Counted from the first letter of the stretch, positions 22,240 to 34,063 are shown. The stretch: 64,000 nt of DNA from Cymbidium sinense (GCA_021442155.1 CM038220.1:75193817-75257816), one strand, 5' to 3'. Notes: a model not told the origin generated them from the sequence alone. Program-made: numbers and translations.

Positions 22240-23467
22240 TGACATTGCCTCGTAAGTGAAGCCTTTATTGTAGAAGAGCCACATGATTGGATACAACCCT
22301 TCATAGACTACTTTAAAGATGGCAAATTACCAAACAATAAATCACTAGCAGCTCAAATTGAGAAGAGAATGTTGCACTATGCTTTCGTCAACAACACTTT
22401 ATATCGTAGATCTTTTGAATAAATGTGGCTACGATGCCTAAATATAGATGAAGATAGTAAAGTGATTGTTAAAGTTTATGAAGGACTTTGTCTCCATATA
22501 TAGTAAATATTAAAAGGATGGGTTATTATTGGCCATCTATATGAATGTCAAGTACAAGAATATAATCCACTACACCCAACAATAGCATCTTAGCCTTTTG
22601 AATGTTGGGTTACAGATGTAATTAGACCAATTGATCCACCGTCGTCAGCTGGACAACGCTTCATCCTAGTAGCGACTGATTATTTTTCTAAGTCGGTTGA
22701 AGCTACCCCATTTAAAGAAGTTACTGTTAATCGAGTGATTAATTTCTTCATGCATAATGTGGTCTATAGATTTGGAGTGCCACGCTGAATAATTTCTGAT
22801 AATGGCGTAGCTTTCAAAAATATAAAGATTTATAGATACATTGATCAATACAAAATTGATTGGTGATATTCTTCAATATATAATCCAAGGGTAAATGGTT
22901 TGGTTAAAGTTTTCAACAAGACATTAGTCAAACTGCTCAAGAAGATCCTCACTAAAAATAAGAAAGAATGGCATACTAAACTGATAGAGGCATTATGGGC
23001 ATATCGAACTACCTACAAGATGCCGACTAAAGCCACTCCTTATTCATTGGTATTTGGAACTAAGGCGGTTCTTCGGCTTGAAGTTGAGTTGACATCACTT
23101 CGAATAGTGATCCAATACAACCTAACTGAAGATCAAAATGTTCATTTGAAAATGGAGGAACTCAACGCGCTTGATGAAGTTAGATTGCAAGCTCATCAAA
23201 ATCTAGAATTTTATCGAGCAAAGATGTCCAAGGCTTTTGACCATACGGTGCGGCCTCAAACATTCCAAAAAGGGAGAATTGGTCTTGGTGCTGAGAAGAC
23301 TAATTATTTTTAATCAAAAATTTGGTGGCAAATTTGAGCCTAATTGGAAGGGCACTTTTATCATTGAGAAAGTGTATCAAGGAGGGGCATACCAACTCAT
23401 TAACTTAAAGGGTGAAAGACCACTGCCACCAATAAATGGTTGTTATTTGAAAAAATATTATACATGA
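22240..23467 (+). pseudogene. Element B integrase
   Basis: The N-terminal part is at 22270-22560 (NKSLAAQIEKRMLHYAFVNN, a decayed zinc-binding block, then GYYWPSI). The catalytic core: WVTDVIRPIDPPSSAGQRF with ATDYFSKSVEA (about 22600-22705) and FGVPR...IISDNGVAFKN (about 22770-22820). In the third catalytic block, NGLVKVFNKTL (about 22893-22920), the usual Glu of NGQAEAxNK is Lys. A 137-codon open segment (22900-23313) contains EALWAYRTTYKMPTKATPYS. The C-terminal domain ends GGKFEPNWKGTFIIEKVYQG and INGCYLKKYYT at 23467. Internal stops plus the Glu-to-Lys change make it inactive. Confidence 0.9.
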
Positions 23468-23736
23468 TAAATACATTCTCGAGGTATAAAATCCTATAAG
23501 ATAAGGGGCATTTTTTAGTATATCTATTTTTACATCGCTTCATGTCGAGATTCCTAAATAAATATACCTCAAGAAAAAATTTATCCATGAAAATTCCCCT
23601 ATTACACAAGAGTCATTTTTAGATTTCTATACATAGATGAAATCAATGTTCAATGTTAAAACCCTCTTAAGAGCATATCAACTCAAATATTGATGCATTT
23701 GCTTAATTTGATCCTGAACATTCTTCTAAATGTGTT
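23468..23736. other. Untranslated 3' end of element B, no gene seen
   Basis: AT-rich sequence directly after the integrase stop. A purine-rich GATAAGGGG run near 23500 could be a polypurine tract, but no LTR start could be confirmed because no matching copy was found and the sequence is interrupted by the gap. Confidence 0.4.
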
Positions 23737-23836
23737 NNNNNNNNNNNNNNNNNNNNNNNNNNNNNNNNNNNNNNNNNNNNNNNNNNNNNNNNNNNNNNNN
23801 NNNNNNNNNNNNNNNNNNNNNNNNNNNNNNNNNNNN
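23737..23836. other. Assembly gap of 100 N
   Basis: Exactly 100 undetermined bases. A round 100 usually stands for a gap of unknown size, so distances across it and any frame crossing it are not meaningful. Confidence 0.99.
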
Positions 23837-24257
23837 ATCAACTCAATTGTTGCTCAATAGGGCTTCATCTCAACCAGACAAAGCTTCCTTAAGCGTACGA
23901 GCCGCCAGTCTTAGCTCCAATGAGGTAATGCCATTAAAATCGAGCTTCCTTCAAATTTTTTGGATCTTTTTGAAGAGAATGTGCATATGCACTGATCATA
24001 GAAAATTGGATCTATTTAGAACCTTCACACAAAGGTGTGGAATCAATTTAGAGTGGATCCGAGCTTGGGTGAGCACGGATTGTGCGGGCAATGGCAAACA
24101 AGCTCCATCTCTTGTCGCTTGCGGGAAGGTAGATCATACGCTATCCATCCCACATAATTAGAATGGATGACCATGATTAGATCTGTTAGATCGATCCATT
24201 TGATTCATTATTAATGGCGAGATTAATAAGGCTGTCTGATCATAGATTGGACGGCTA
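23837..24257. other. Non-coding stretch resembling LTR U3/R motifs of the E family
   Basis: No gene. Phrases such as GATCCGAGCTTGG(G)TGAGC and CTGTCTGATCATAGATTGGA resemble those near 56823 and 56645 in E's LTR (and near 63716 and 63893), but their order is reversed relative to that LTR. It may be a diverged or rearranged LTR piece next to the gap. Confidence 0.35.
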
Positions 24258-24821
24258 TGGTGTTTATTTTTGGATGTGTATGGGGGGACACCACACGTAG
24301 GGGGTACTTATTGGAGTGATCAGGTATGAAATTGAGGTATGATGTACTGCCTCGAAAGATAGAGGCATCACCCTTCAATGGACCTAATCACTTAATAAGG
24401 ACTCCTAAGGCATGATGGGTTCTCAAATATACCGGAGATTTTTTTCCTGCTTTACATGGATGAATAAAGCAGGGTTATATTAAATCGGGTTTTAAAGTTT
24501 CCTATAGAGGCAAGCCTCCATAGTTAATTACATCCTAAGGAAGGTGAATTCCTTAAGAATACTCTTGATTAAAGTAGATAATGATTGTCTCTAAAGATTT
24601 TAAAGTTAAAACTATCAAAGGATTGGTTATGTTTGGAAAATCAAATGAGAAAGATCAAGTAGAAGACTTATTTTTGGAAGCCAAAGGGGATGAGTAGGAA
24701 TGCTCATGATACTAAGAAGCCTAGTGAGCATTCCAATCTATCCTATAATTGGGCTTTATATATTTGAAATTGAAGAGATTTATATGTTTTGAGTTGAACT
24801 TTTAATAGATTGTTAGGGCTT
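24258..24821 (-). repeat. Left half of an older E-family LTR, interrupted by element E
   Basis: It begins TGGTGTTTATTTTTGG, like the E LTR start, and then follows the E LTR in order: GACACCAC(AC)GTAG, GATCAGGTATGA, CTCGAAAGAT, AATGGACCTAATCA, AAGGACTCCTAAGG, TAGTTAATTACATCCTAAGG, and ending in GTTAGGGCTT. In the intact LTR at 52113-59356 the continuation is GGCTTACAATTC at about 52740, and exactly that continuation (GGCTTATAATCC) is found at 59357. So this piece and 59357 onward are one LTR split by E. Confidence 0.8.
24817..24821. repeat. Target site duplication of element E, left copy (GGCTT)
   Basis: GGCTT directly precedes the TGTGGGTG start of E's LTR and recurs at 59357-59361 directly after the GAACA end of its other LTR, 34.5 kb away. 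A 5-bp duplication fits Ty3/gypsy, and the split LTR on the two sides supports it independently. Confidence 0.82.
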
Positions 24822-27581
24822 TGTGGGTGTTTTTAATATATATCATTTTTCGTATCCTTATTCTAATCTTTTCAAAAAAAGAAATAAAATGAAGAACAAA
24901 AAATAATATACACGCCTTGTTGGGACACCACGTAGATCTACAGATAATCTTATGAACAAGGACTCCTAAGGACTATGTGTCTTTATATATACCAGAGATA
25001 CTTTTCCTATTTAACATGGAAAAGTAAAGCAGGGTTTATTTTAAATTGAGTTCGTTAAGTTCCCTATATTGACAAGCCCCCATAGTTAATTACATCTTAA
25101 GGAATAAGATTCCTTAGGAATACTCTCGATTAAGGTAAATGATCATTGTCTTCAAAGATTTCAAATATAGGACTATCAATCAATTGGTTTAATTTTAGAA
25201 GATCAAGTGGGATTGATCAAAAGGAGAGAGTTAATATCGATACCAAAGGAAGATATGTAAGAGATGCTTACGATGCTAGGAAACCTAACAAGCATTTCAA
25301 AATATCCTATGGTTGGGCTTTACATTTTTAAAATTAAGAAGATTTATTTATTTGAGTTGAAATTTTTTTAGAAATCTAGGGCTTACAATTCCATGATACA
25401 AGGTCATGGAAATACCTAAGGGGTGAGGATTTATGCTTGTAGCCTATAAAGGGGAGAAGCAACCTTAGAACCTAAATCTAGGGAGCTTTGTCGAGGGCTA
25501 AAGCACGACATAAATCTAAGGTGAAAATGGGAATATGGTTTACCTCCATAAGAGAGGGTAAACCACCCAACTGTTGGACTTACAAGCCAGGGGTGGCCAC
25601 CAACTAACTCCTCCCATGGTTTTAAATTCATATAGACAAGTCATATGCTTTTGCAAGATAATTAGGTTATTATTTATTTAGGAAGAGACTAAGTCCTTAA
25701 ACACACTCCCTAAGAGACTAAATCATGTATGGCATGGTTAATGACTTAAATCTAATAAAAAAAAATTTCATATGTTTTATTTTCATTTTGGATAATTCAT
25801 TTGACTCAGGCTATAGTATTCATATGCGTAATGCATGGAAAATAAGATTATGGGCCAAAAATCAGCGAGAAAGGAGGTGTGTTTCCACCATGGTTCTCAA
25901 AGGTCAAGCCAAATTTTATTGCAATGGGTGGAAGCCCTCCAAGTCAAAAGTGAAATAATATGCTTTTTATGCATGATGTGAGAAAGAAAATACAACATCC
26001 AGCTAAGGGGTTGTTATTCTTTTATCTTGATTTTGTAACCTAGGCTTAAGGTGAGGTTAAGAGTTGTTAATTTTTAGTTTTGAGTTATTTAATTTAGTAG
26101 AAATTTATTTTCCCCTAAGAGCATAATCTTCATCCAGGCCATACATCAAAGCAAGGAAGAAACTAGGAAAAATATGTCATTTTAATGCATAAGCTAAACA
26201 AACATCAAACAATTTATAAAGCTAGCGCAAAAGAATAAGAGGCCTTTTGTGGTCGAGCACCACCGCACAAACCCGAAAAGACAAATGTGGGTAGTCGAGC
26301 TCTACCCTCATATAACCTGAATTACAAATGATTTAATTACAATTAAGCAAGGAATTCATGTTATGGGGGTCTTCATTCTTCTTTCTTCTTTCTTCTTTGG
26401 TTCTTTCTTTTGGTTGGTTGGAATGTGGATGCTCCAAAGGTTTCTCAGGGTATATAAGTTATAATCTTATGTCCAATGCTCATCCTAATCCCCCATAACA
26501 TTCATTCCAAATCTTAATTGCAAAATTACATGGAAATGGAAAAAAGTAAATCTAGTTAAAACCTGCAAAATAGAGATTAGCTAAACAAACCATACATCCC
26601 AAGCATGTATATTAATAATTTGGACTTAGCACCCCACACATGGGTAACAAAGTCCACCTGGCCCATTTTTTATTATGCTTAGGGATATAAGCAACCTGCA
26701 TAGCAAAAATAGTTATATTTTTATTACAATGCCCCTTAAGCACAGTCCCCTATAGAAGATAATGGTTAGACTAAGATCGCCCTACAATTCAGTCTACACA
26801 CATACACCCTAACATCCAGACTAAAAAATCACATCATAAAATAAAAGAAAACATCAAATCATGCACCGCCCTAACATAGGACTAGAAATGGTGACTTAGT
26901 CTAATGTGTGTGCCATTTAAGGTTTGTGTGGCAAATCTTAGTTAGGCTTTAAGGTTAGAGTTTTCTAAGTGTGAGGGATTCAACTTAGAAGGGTGGTTTC
27001 AATTTAAGTTGTTTAGTTGATTTGGTTGATTTTATTTGATGATTTTATTTTGTTTGAATGAACCTACACTTAATTACTAAGTTAAAGAGAGGAAAAGAGA
27101 ATAGATCTTCTCTTTCCTCCCTACCTTAATAATTTATAAGGTAGATTCATTAATGATTTTTCTTTAGTAAATGTTTTATTATGTGTTTTAATTAAGCCTA
27201 AATTTAGATTTTATCTAAATAAACCCATTCAAATAAGAAAGGTATTTTAAGATTACTTAAAGTGAATTACTATCACAAAACACACAACACTTTATTTCTT
27301 TACAATATGTGTAACATGCATATGAATGGATCCTAAGCATATCTATACATGCAAATGGAAATATTAGCACACCTTAATGATGAATGCTAAAGGATGTTGC
27401 TTAAGGAAATTTGGAATGTTTCATGATGCATGATTTTTTTAAGTATAAAAGGGTGATTCTTTTATCCATTTTTCATACGCACATTTACAAGTATAAAAAG
27501 ACATAAGTAATGATGCCATTATTCTACACGGGGTGTAAGGTACAAGACCTACTTAGGGCTACTTAAAGCCTCAACTCGTGG
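24822..27581 (-). repeat. 3' LTR of element E, part 1
   Basis: It begins TGTGGGTGTTTTTAATATA and matches 52113-54898 in order, for example ATACACGCCTTGT(T/C)GGGACACC, GGAAGCCCTCCAA, TTGGTTGGTTGGAATGTGG, CACACATGGGTAAC, and TACTTAGGGCTACTTAAAGC. It stops at 27581, where element C begins. Relative to the other LTR it lacks about 110 bp near 24935 (the GATCAGGTATGA...AATGGACC portion). Confidence 0.88.
26380..26420. repeat. CTTCTTT-type pyrimidine repeat within the LTR
   Basis: A short C/T run followed by TTGGTTGGTTGG. The corresponding place in the other LTR (53690-53760) is longer, so it is a slippage-prone site. Confidence 0.7.
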
Positions 27582-28173
27582 TGATGGAGGTGCTTCTTTC
27601 TTTGATGAGATTGAGAACGTGGAAATTAGGTGAAGGAAGAGGATATTTTGGATAACTAGCCCCACCAAGGATTGCCAAGGTTTGGCCACCAAGCTCTCAA
27701 ACCACAAGAATAACTCAATAATTGTAATTGCCAAAAGATCCCCTTCATTCTAATAAGAGGGGCTATTTATAGCCATTACAAACATCTTTCAAAAGAAAAG
27801 AATTCAAAACATGGAGGGAAAGGTGGTGGCCACATTAATGTGAAGCAATAAATTACCTCATTATTTTATGCCATCCACCCATTTCACATGCTATTATTTT
27901 ATGTGGATTCAACCTCACATGTCATGCTTTGAATTTTAAATGCAAAATTTCAAACATGGAGTTTCTAGAAGAAAATTAAAATTACATAAATAAAAAAGAT
28001 GAAATCATAAAATGGGCCTTAGCAAGCTAATGGGCTAAGTCTTCTTCTTTCTTGAATTTTCTTGGGCTTTAGCTTGAGATCTTGTAAATGGGCCTTGGGC
28101 TCTAATTTGTTGATCCTCATGATTATCTGTAAATGGGCCTTGTAATTTGTTGATCTCATGATGTTCTACATCA
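27582..28173 (-). repeat. 3' LTR of element C
   Basis: A 592-bp direct repeat of 33448-34063. Most of it is nearly identical to the other copy, suggesting this is the youngest insertion in the window. Near the end it has a shortened second copy of the 54-bp internal repeat seen in the other LTR. Confidence 0.93.
27763..27772 (-). promoter_or_regulatory. TATA box in element C 3' LTR
   Basis: CTATAAATAG on the minus strand, within a near-palindrome GGCTATTTATAGCC, identical to the box in the other LTR. Confidence 0.65.
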
Positions 28174-28185
28174 ACTCCCTGGCTC
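28174..28185 (-). other. Weak polypurine tract of element C
   Basis: The minus strand reads GAGCCAGGGAGT immediately before the TG of the 3' LTR. The position is right but the purine run is short and interrupted. Confidence 0.45.
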
Positions 28186-28325
28186 AATTGAACTGCTCCA
28201 TAGAGTTGAAATCTAAGAAGTCTTCTACTAATTGTGGGGCTAAAGTCTCCAAATCACTCTGTCAACCATGTGTCTTCGTGGTGGCTTATTCTTCCAACGA
28301 ACTAGAAAATGATGTTGAAGCTGGA

Positions 28326-29613
28326 TTAATGGGTGCTTCCTGGTGATAATATAGTCAACTTCAAAGGAGAGGGCTTCCAGTACGTGCTATATCTCGCTAA
28401 AGAGTTAGACTGAACAAGTGGAGGTTTGCTAATTCCTTCATATGATAGAATATCTTCAATATTAATAACTGGATGAATGAGCATATCAGTAGGCAAATCA
28501 AGGTGATAAGCATTAGTTCCAATTTTCTTGAGAATTTTAAATGGACCACAATTCATGTAATTTCTTATATTTAGTGGTTTGATAATGCTCGGGAATCAAA
28601 TCAATACATAATCACCTTCTTTATATTCTTTTGTTGAGCGATTATGATTTGCCTTAATTATCATTACTTATAGTAATTTGCTTTCTTATATCTTCATGGA
28701 GGCTTTGAAAATCTTTAGCAAATGAGAATCTCGAAAATACATGAGATGGTAGGTTTGCTACATCTATTGGTCATCATGGGTTTTGACCATAGACTATCTC
28801 AAATGGTGATTTTTTTGTAGTTCTAGATATAGTACTATTATAGGAAAATTTTGAGGTTGGTAAATGTAAATCCCAATTTCTAAACTTTTACCTACATCTA
28901 AGAAAATTTCTAAGGTGTGATTAACTACTTAGTTTGTCCATCGTTTGTGGGTGAAAGGCGAAAAAATTTTAATTTGGTACCTAATAATTTCCATAATATT
29001 TTCAAAAATATGAGACAAACTTAACATCTCTAAATAATGGTTAAAGGGAGACCATGGAGTCACTATTTCCTTAAAAAATAATTTGGCTATATAAGAAGCA
29101 TCATTTATTTTTGAACAAGGTAAGAAATGAGCCATTTTTGAGAACCTATCCACTACAACAAAAATACTATCATGTCGAGTCTACTAGGTAATCCTAGAAT
29201 AAAATCCATTGATAGGTCTTCCCAAGGCTTATACGGAACAGGTAAGGCAGTGTATTGTCCAGACCTTTGTTTGATAGTTTTAGCCTGTTTACAAATTAAA
29301 CATTGAGCCACTAATTTTTGAACATCTCATTTTAATGAAGGACAATAAAATCTATTTTCTAATAAACATATGGTCTTATCCTTTCCAAAATGACCACACC
29401 AACATGTAGCTCAGTGATAAGAAATTCTCTAAGAGAAGAGAATGCATAATTGTTTTCTTTATATAAATATCCATTTGTTATCAAGAATGTTTCTTGTAAA
29501 GTTATTGGTTTATCTAGGTGTTCAAGATAAATTAGGTGAAAGTCAGGGCACACAATATAATCATCTTTAATTCTATCAAATCCTAGGATTCTCAATTCTA
29601 AAGAGGAAATCAT
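28326..29613 (-). pseudogene. Element C integrase
   Basis: Minus strand, in three open pieces. 29613-29359 covers the N-terminal region (ITNGYLYKENN, equivalent to DGYLFKGxxLCIP). 29153-28929 opens with [20 protein letters not shown], where the Asp after Met is a catalytic residue, and has AKLFFKEIV. 28556-28326 is the C-terminal part, GPFKILKKIGTNAYHLDLPT and HPVINIEDI, the integrase end seen in chromoviruses. The zinc-binding Cys pair and the second catalytic block are interrupted by stops. Confidence 0.85.
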
Positions 29614-29679
29614 TAGGTTTACCCTGGATAAAGCATCAGTAGGCTTATTCTCAATTCCAGGCTTATGCTTTAGAACAAA

Positions 29680-31049
29680 AGCATAGTCTTGTAAAATTCA
29701 ACCCCTTTTGCATGCCTATGACTTAATTTTCATTGAGTATTAATGAATTTTAAGGCATGATGATCAGAATTAACTATAAATTCTCTATGTAAGAGATAGT
29801 GTGTAATGCCTTAAGATTGAATTACAACATAAAACTCTCTATCATAAGTGGAATATAGTTGTTTGGTTTCATTTAACTTTTCACTAAAGAATGCTATAGA
29901 TGATTCTCTTGACTTAAAATTCCACCTATCATAATTCTTGAAGCATCACATGTCACTTCAAAGGCTTTAGAAAATCGAAGCCTAAGGATTGGTTATGAGT
30001 AATAAGAACTTTAATTTGCTCTAAGGCCTTTTGTGCATTAGAGTCCAACAAAATTTATCTAATTTTAGTATATCGTTATTGGCAACAATGGTACTAAAAT
30101 TCTTAATAAATCTCATAAAAAAATAAACCATGGAAGCTTCTAACTTAAAACTTTTAGGTGATGGCCAATCTAAGATTGCTTTCACTTTAGAAGGATCGGG
30201 TTTAAGTTCAGTAGTGGATATAATAAAGCCTAAAAGATTACCTCAGCTTGCAAAAAGAAACACTTTTTTAAATTAATGTATAATTTCTCTTGTCTAAGTA
30301 GTTCAAAGACTTTTTTGTAGGTGTTGTAGATGTTCATTTTCACTTGGACTAAAAATCAGAATATCATCAAAATACACCACCAAAATTTACCTATATATGG
30401 TTTAAGAATAGTATTCATTAATCTCATAAATGTGCTAGGAGCATTTGAAAGTCCAAAGGGCATGACAAGCCATTCATAAAGTCCATCAGGGGTCTTAAAA
30501 GCCATCTTCCACTCATCTCCGATCTAATCAAATTTGATGATATCCACTTTTAGATCAATCTTTGAAAAAAATTTGCTCGAGATTAAATCTAACATATCAT
30601 CTAATCAGGAATAGGAAACTATATTTGATAGTAATTTTATTTATTGCTCGACTATCAACACACATTCATCATGTTCATCTTTCTTTGGAGTTAATAATGC
30701 GAGCACAAGGGCTAAGACTCTCTTGAATAAAACCCTTTCTTAATAATTCCTCAACTTATCTTTTAATCTCAACATGCTGTAGGGTTCATCCTATAATGTG
30801 GAAGATTAGGAAGTTGAACAGTAAGAACTCAATAGCATGTTGAATGTCTCTTAGAGGAGGTAGCTCATCAGGAAGCTCATCAGGTGCAATATCGTTAAAA
30901 TCAGAAAGAAGAGAAGAGACCACAGCAGGTATGTGAGTCTCATTAGAGTCTGGTATGACTTCTTTTACATGTAATATGTGAAGAAGAAATGGATCAAAAA
31001 ATTCTTTTCGTAAAGCTCCAAAACCTATTATTTCTATCTTTGGGGTCAA
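29680..31049 (-). pseudogene. Element C reverse transcriptase and RNase H
   Basis: The segment before RT is at 31049-30786 (SSLLSDFNDIAPDELPDELP, then LPPLRDIQHAI). The RT continues broken, with the catalytic YFDDI at 30360-30374 in the context [20 protein letters not shown], followed by VFELLRQEKLYINLKKCFF. RNase H remnants at about 29990-29690 include YDREFYVVIQSLRHYTLSY. YFDDI rather than YVDD distinguishes C from elements A, B and E. Multiple stops. Confidence 0.85.
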
Positions 31050-31402
31050 AGGAGGAAGAGTAGATGTTTTAAAGTAAGAATCAAAAATGATAGTAGTAGA
31101 TTTTCTATGATAATTAATTTAAGTTTGGCATTTTCTTCAATAGAGGCTTAGGTTGCAAGTCGTTATTTTGTGTGGTGTTATGGAGGGTGTTTTTTCTAGG
31201 CTTTATTGGTAGGAGTTTAATAGTCTTATTATTATGTTTAAAAATATAATATTTTCCCATAGTGAATAACATTCATATCATATAGCCAAGGTCAAGAGAA
31301 TATGAGCAATGTCCATAGGAGAACATCACACCAAATTTGATCCTCATAGCTTCTATTTTAATAGAACTAAACATCGATTGGTGATGGGAAGAGATGTATG
31401 AT

Positions 31403-32720
31403 TTACCCAACTAACATGAAATGGTTCAGGTGAGGTTCAGATTTTAGGTTGGCTCGAGTTAAGGTGTGTGTTGAAATGACATTCATAGCACTCCCTCCAT
31501 CTATAACTAACCTACATCTCTTTTCATTACATAAAACATACATGCTAAAAATGTTCTTTCTCCTCCAATCTTCTGCCTCATTTTTAGTTACAGTAAGACA
31601 TCTCATCACATTAACATGAGGGTCATCATTTAATTCCAATTCTTCATCAGATAATGGGGTGTCATCATAAACTTCTTTTAGATTATCATCTATTAGATTT
31701 TCAACTTCTTCTAAAAATAAGATTTGAGCTTTACATTGATTTTGCATATGACCCTTTTTATGACATTTAAAACATATTACTTCCCTAATGTTCTTAGAGC
31801 TCCCTTCAATTGAAGTTTTAGTAGGGTGGGCCATTTGGATGGGCGGTCTAACAATAGATCTATGGGATGAAATGGAAGGTACTTGACTTTTAGTTTTAGA
31901 GGGAGGCAGATTTCTTTTGTTGTTCAACCAATAATGCATAATGAAATGCTTCCTCTATTATGGGTCAAATAATTCAACTTCATTTCTAATGTCACCTAAG
32001 TCCAATAATAATTTATTGGCTAATTCCAATCATTATCAGCTTCTAGAAACTAGATCTTCAAAAGTATTCAAGTATTCAGTTACAAGATAATTACCTTGTC
32101 TCAAAGTTAATAATTGACTATGTAGCTTCTTATCATGATGCCTATGTACTTTTACTCTTAACATTTCTTTCATTTCTATCCAAGTGAGGTTTGTCCTTCC
32201 TAATCTTTGTTCTTTAGCTAAAGTATTTGTCCAATAAATTTTAGCATGCCCTATCAATTTCATTTTAGCAAAAGTAACCCTTTGGTAATCATCCATTTTA
32301 TACCAATCAAAGAAGTCATCCATTTGAACTAACCAATCGAAATTTATTTGGGTCATGTATACCATCATAAGTTGGGGCTTCTACTTTAACTCTTGAGATG
32401 GATCATTAGAGTCTTCTATAGTCTTAAAATAATTTTCTCCCCTTCACCATTTCTAGCAATTGATTGTCTTCTAAGTGGTTGATTTTCTCTATGGTTTGGA
32501 TATGAATCTTCTTCATCTATCCTATTGGCCAGTATGGGAGGAGTTTACTCTATTATTTTGTAGATGCACTAAAGAGTTTGCATTTGTTGTTTAAGTTCTT
32601 GCATTTGATTCTTACTTTCTTCTAATATTTGTTGAGTTTTTTCATTGTCTTGGATCCTAAGATCCCAACTAATCTAGTCAAATTTTCAACTTGATCTTGA
32701 GAGATAGATTTTGGTGCCAT
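31403..32720 (-). pseudogene. Element C gag and protease
   Basis: The likely gag start is the ATG at 32720 (MAPKSISQDQVENLTRLVG), which soon hits a stop. The capsid part is open at 32368-32036: WLVQMDDFFDWYKMDDYQRV, TFAKMKLIGHAKIYW. At 31939-31403 there is a CCHC zinc knuckle CFKCHKKGHMQNQC (about 31774-31733), an acidic stretch, and the protease active site CRLVIDGGSAMNVIS (about 31513-31470). In plant gypsy gags the knuckle binds element RNA. The site reads DGGS instead of D(S/T)G(S/A). Confidence 0.88.
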
Positions 32721-33164
32721 GAGATTTTTTTTTTAAGGAAAAAAAAGATATATGAGGATCAATGAAAAAAAAGTATAATATAATTGTGTAATCAAAGAAT
32801 TTTAAGCTAAAGAACTTCCAGTGAGGAGGGTACAAGACCACTTAAATCCCAAGCTCTCCTTCAGTTTAGGTCTTTTTTGACAAAGTTCTATTTAGCTTCC
32901 AAAATCACCAAGTTTAACACACTTATATTATTATTATGTATATTTTTTTATATATATTTTTAATGCAATGAAATAAAATGCTCAAATTTATCAAACCTCT
33001 TTTTCTAAGAAAGCAAGTTATCATAAGTTAATCAAAGAACTTCTAAATTAACCATAAACAATAACAAAGATAATAAAGTAGTAATTAGATTTTGATTTGC
33101 ACTAATGGCTAGGTTGTTTAGATGATGAACTATCTCACCAAGGTCTCTCTTAATTTTTTTCTCT

Positions 33165-33182
33165 TTTTTTTTTGGGGGGGGT
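33165..33182. repeat. Homopolymer block T10 followed by G8
   Basis: A run of T immediately followed by a run of G within the leader of element C, between primer site and gag. It is a simple-sequence curiosity, and such blocks are also prone to assembly error. Confidence 0.8.
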
Positions 33183-33431
33183 GCACATTCACAATTGGAA
33201 AATGGCTAAAATATATAATGGAGCTTACTAATTGAAATTTTATATCACCATAAACTTGCAAGCAATATATATCTTTCCAAGCTACTAATATGTATTTAAA
33301 CTATCATGTAAAAGAAAATTAATTAACCTCACAAGTTCAAGAAAACTCACAAGTTTGAAGACAAGTCCACCACTTGAGATGCTCCCTTTGTTGAAGCAAA
33401 CTTTTGACCAAATTTGCTCCTTCCAGGCTTC

Positions 33432-33443
33432 GCTCTGATACCA
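33432..33443 (-). other. Primer-binding site of element C (initiator tRNA-Met)
   Basis: The minus strand reads TGGTATCAGAGC, the classic plant primer site complementary to the 3' end of initiator Met tRNA, four bases inside the 5' LTR. Confidence 0.93.
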
Positions 33444-33635
33444 AATTTGATGGAGGTGGGCGTTCTTTCTTTTGATGAGATTGAGAGAAGTGGGTATTGA
33501 GGTGAAGGAAGAGATATTTTGGATAACTAGCTCCCACCAAGGATTGCCAAGGTTTGGCCACCAAGCTCTCAAACCACAAGAATAACTCAAAATTTTGTAA
33601 TTGCCAAAAGATCTCCTTCATTCTAATAAGAGGGG

Positions 33636-33645
33636 CTATTTATAG
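33636..33645 (-). promoter_or_regulatory. TATA box in element C 5' LTR
   Basis: The minus strand reads CTATAAATAGCCCC. It lies about 420 bp into the LTR, leaving about 160 bp for R-U5 before the primer site, a normal layout. It is identical in both LTRs. Confidence 0.7.
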
Positions 33646-33947
33646 CCATTACAAACATCTTTCAAAAGAAAAGAATTCAAAACATGGAGGAAAGGTGGGT
33701 GGCCACATTAATGTGAAGCATAAATTGCCTCATTATTTTATGCCATCCACCCATTTCACATGCTATTATTTTATGTGGATTCAACCACCTCACATGTCAT
33801 GCTTTGAATTTTAAATGCAAAATTTCAAACATGGAGTTTCTAGAAGAAAATTAAAATTACATAAATAAAAAAAAGATGAAATCATAAAATGGGCCTTAGC
33901 AGGCTAATGGGCTAAGTCTTCTTCTTTCTTGAATTTTCTTGGGCTTT

Positions 33948-34055
33948 AGCTTGAGATCTTGTAAATGGGTCTTGGGCTCTAATTTGTTGATCCTCATGAT
34001 TAGCTTGAGATCTTGTAAATGGGCCTTGGGCTCTAATTTGTTGATCCTCATGATG
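33948..34055. repeat. 54-bp tandem duplication inside element C LTR
   Basis: Two almost identical 54-bp units beginning AGCTTGAGATCTTGTAAATG abut at 34001/34002. The left LTR has one full unit (28071-28124) and a 39-bp shortened one (28125-28163), so the duplication predates or accompanied insertion and has been trimmed in one LTR. Confidence 0.92.
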
Positions 34056-34063
34056 TTACATCA

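Larger units (their letters stand above)
16430..23470 (+). mobile_element. Element B: degraded Tat-lineage Ty3/gypsy element
   Basis: Plus-strand order is gag, linker and protease, RT remnant, RNase H, second RNase H, integrase, with the integrase C-terminus ending at about 23467. The linker phrase LSHLRKIPIQLS(V)CETLLMSK and the gag phrase NLSMKC closely parallel those of element E, so B and E are related lineages. The boundaries are not seen: LTRs could not be paired, and a 100-N gap follows at 23737. The coding is dead, with many stops and a missing RT core. Confidence 0.82.
27582..34063 (-). mobile_element. Element C: chromovirus-like Ty3/gypsy element nested in E's 3' LTR
   Basis: 6.5 kb with ~600-bp LTRs starting TGATGGAGG and ending CATCA. 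On the minus strand: 5' LTR, initiator-Met primer site, gag with CCHC knuckle, protease, RT (YFDDI), RNase H, integrase, 3' LTR. It lies exactly where E's LTR continuity breaks: the flanks match 54860-54900 on the left and about 54920 onward on the right. No clean 5-bp duplication is visible; about 15-20 bp of the host LTR seems to be missing or changed at the junction. YFDDI, the [13 protein letters not shown] integrase start and the Met primer fit chromoviruses of the CRM/Reina type. Confidence 0.88.
33448..34063 (-). repeat. 5' LTR of element C
   Basis: 616 bp, TG/CA ends, direct repeat of 27582-28173. It contains a tandem 54-bp duplication at 33948-34001 and 34002-34055. Confidence 0.93.

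Noticed and set aside
23730..24161. 143-codon plus-strand frame starting before the gap
   Set aside because: It runs through 100 N, so its length is artificial; the part after the gap has no domain.
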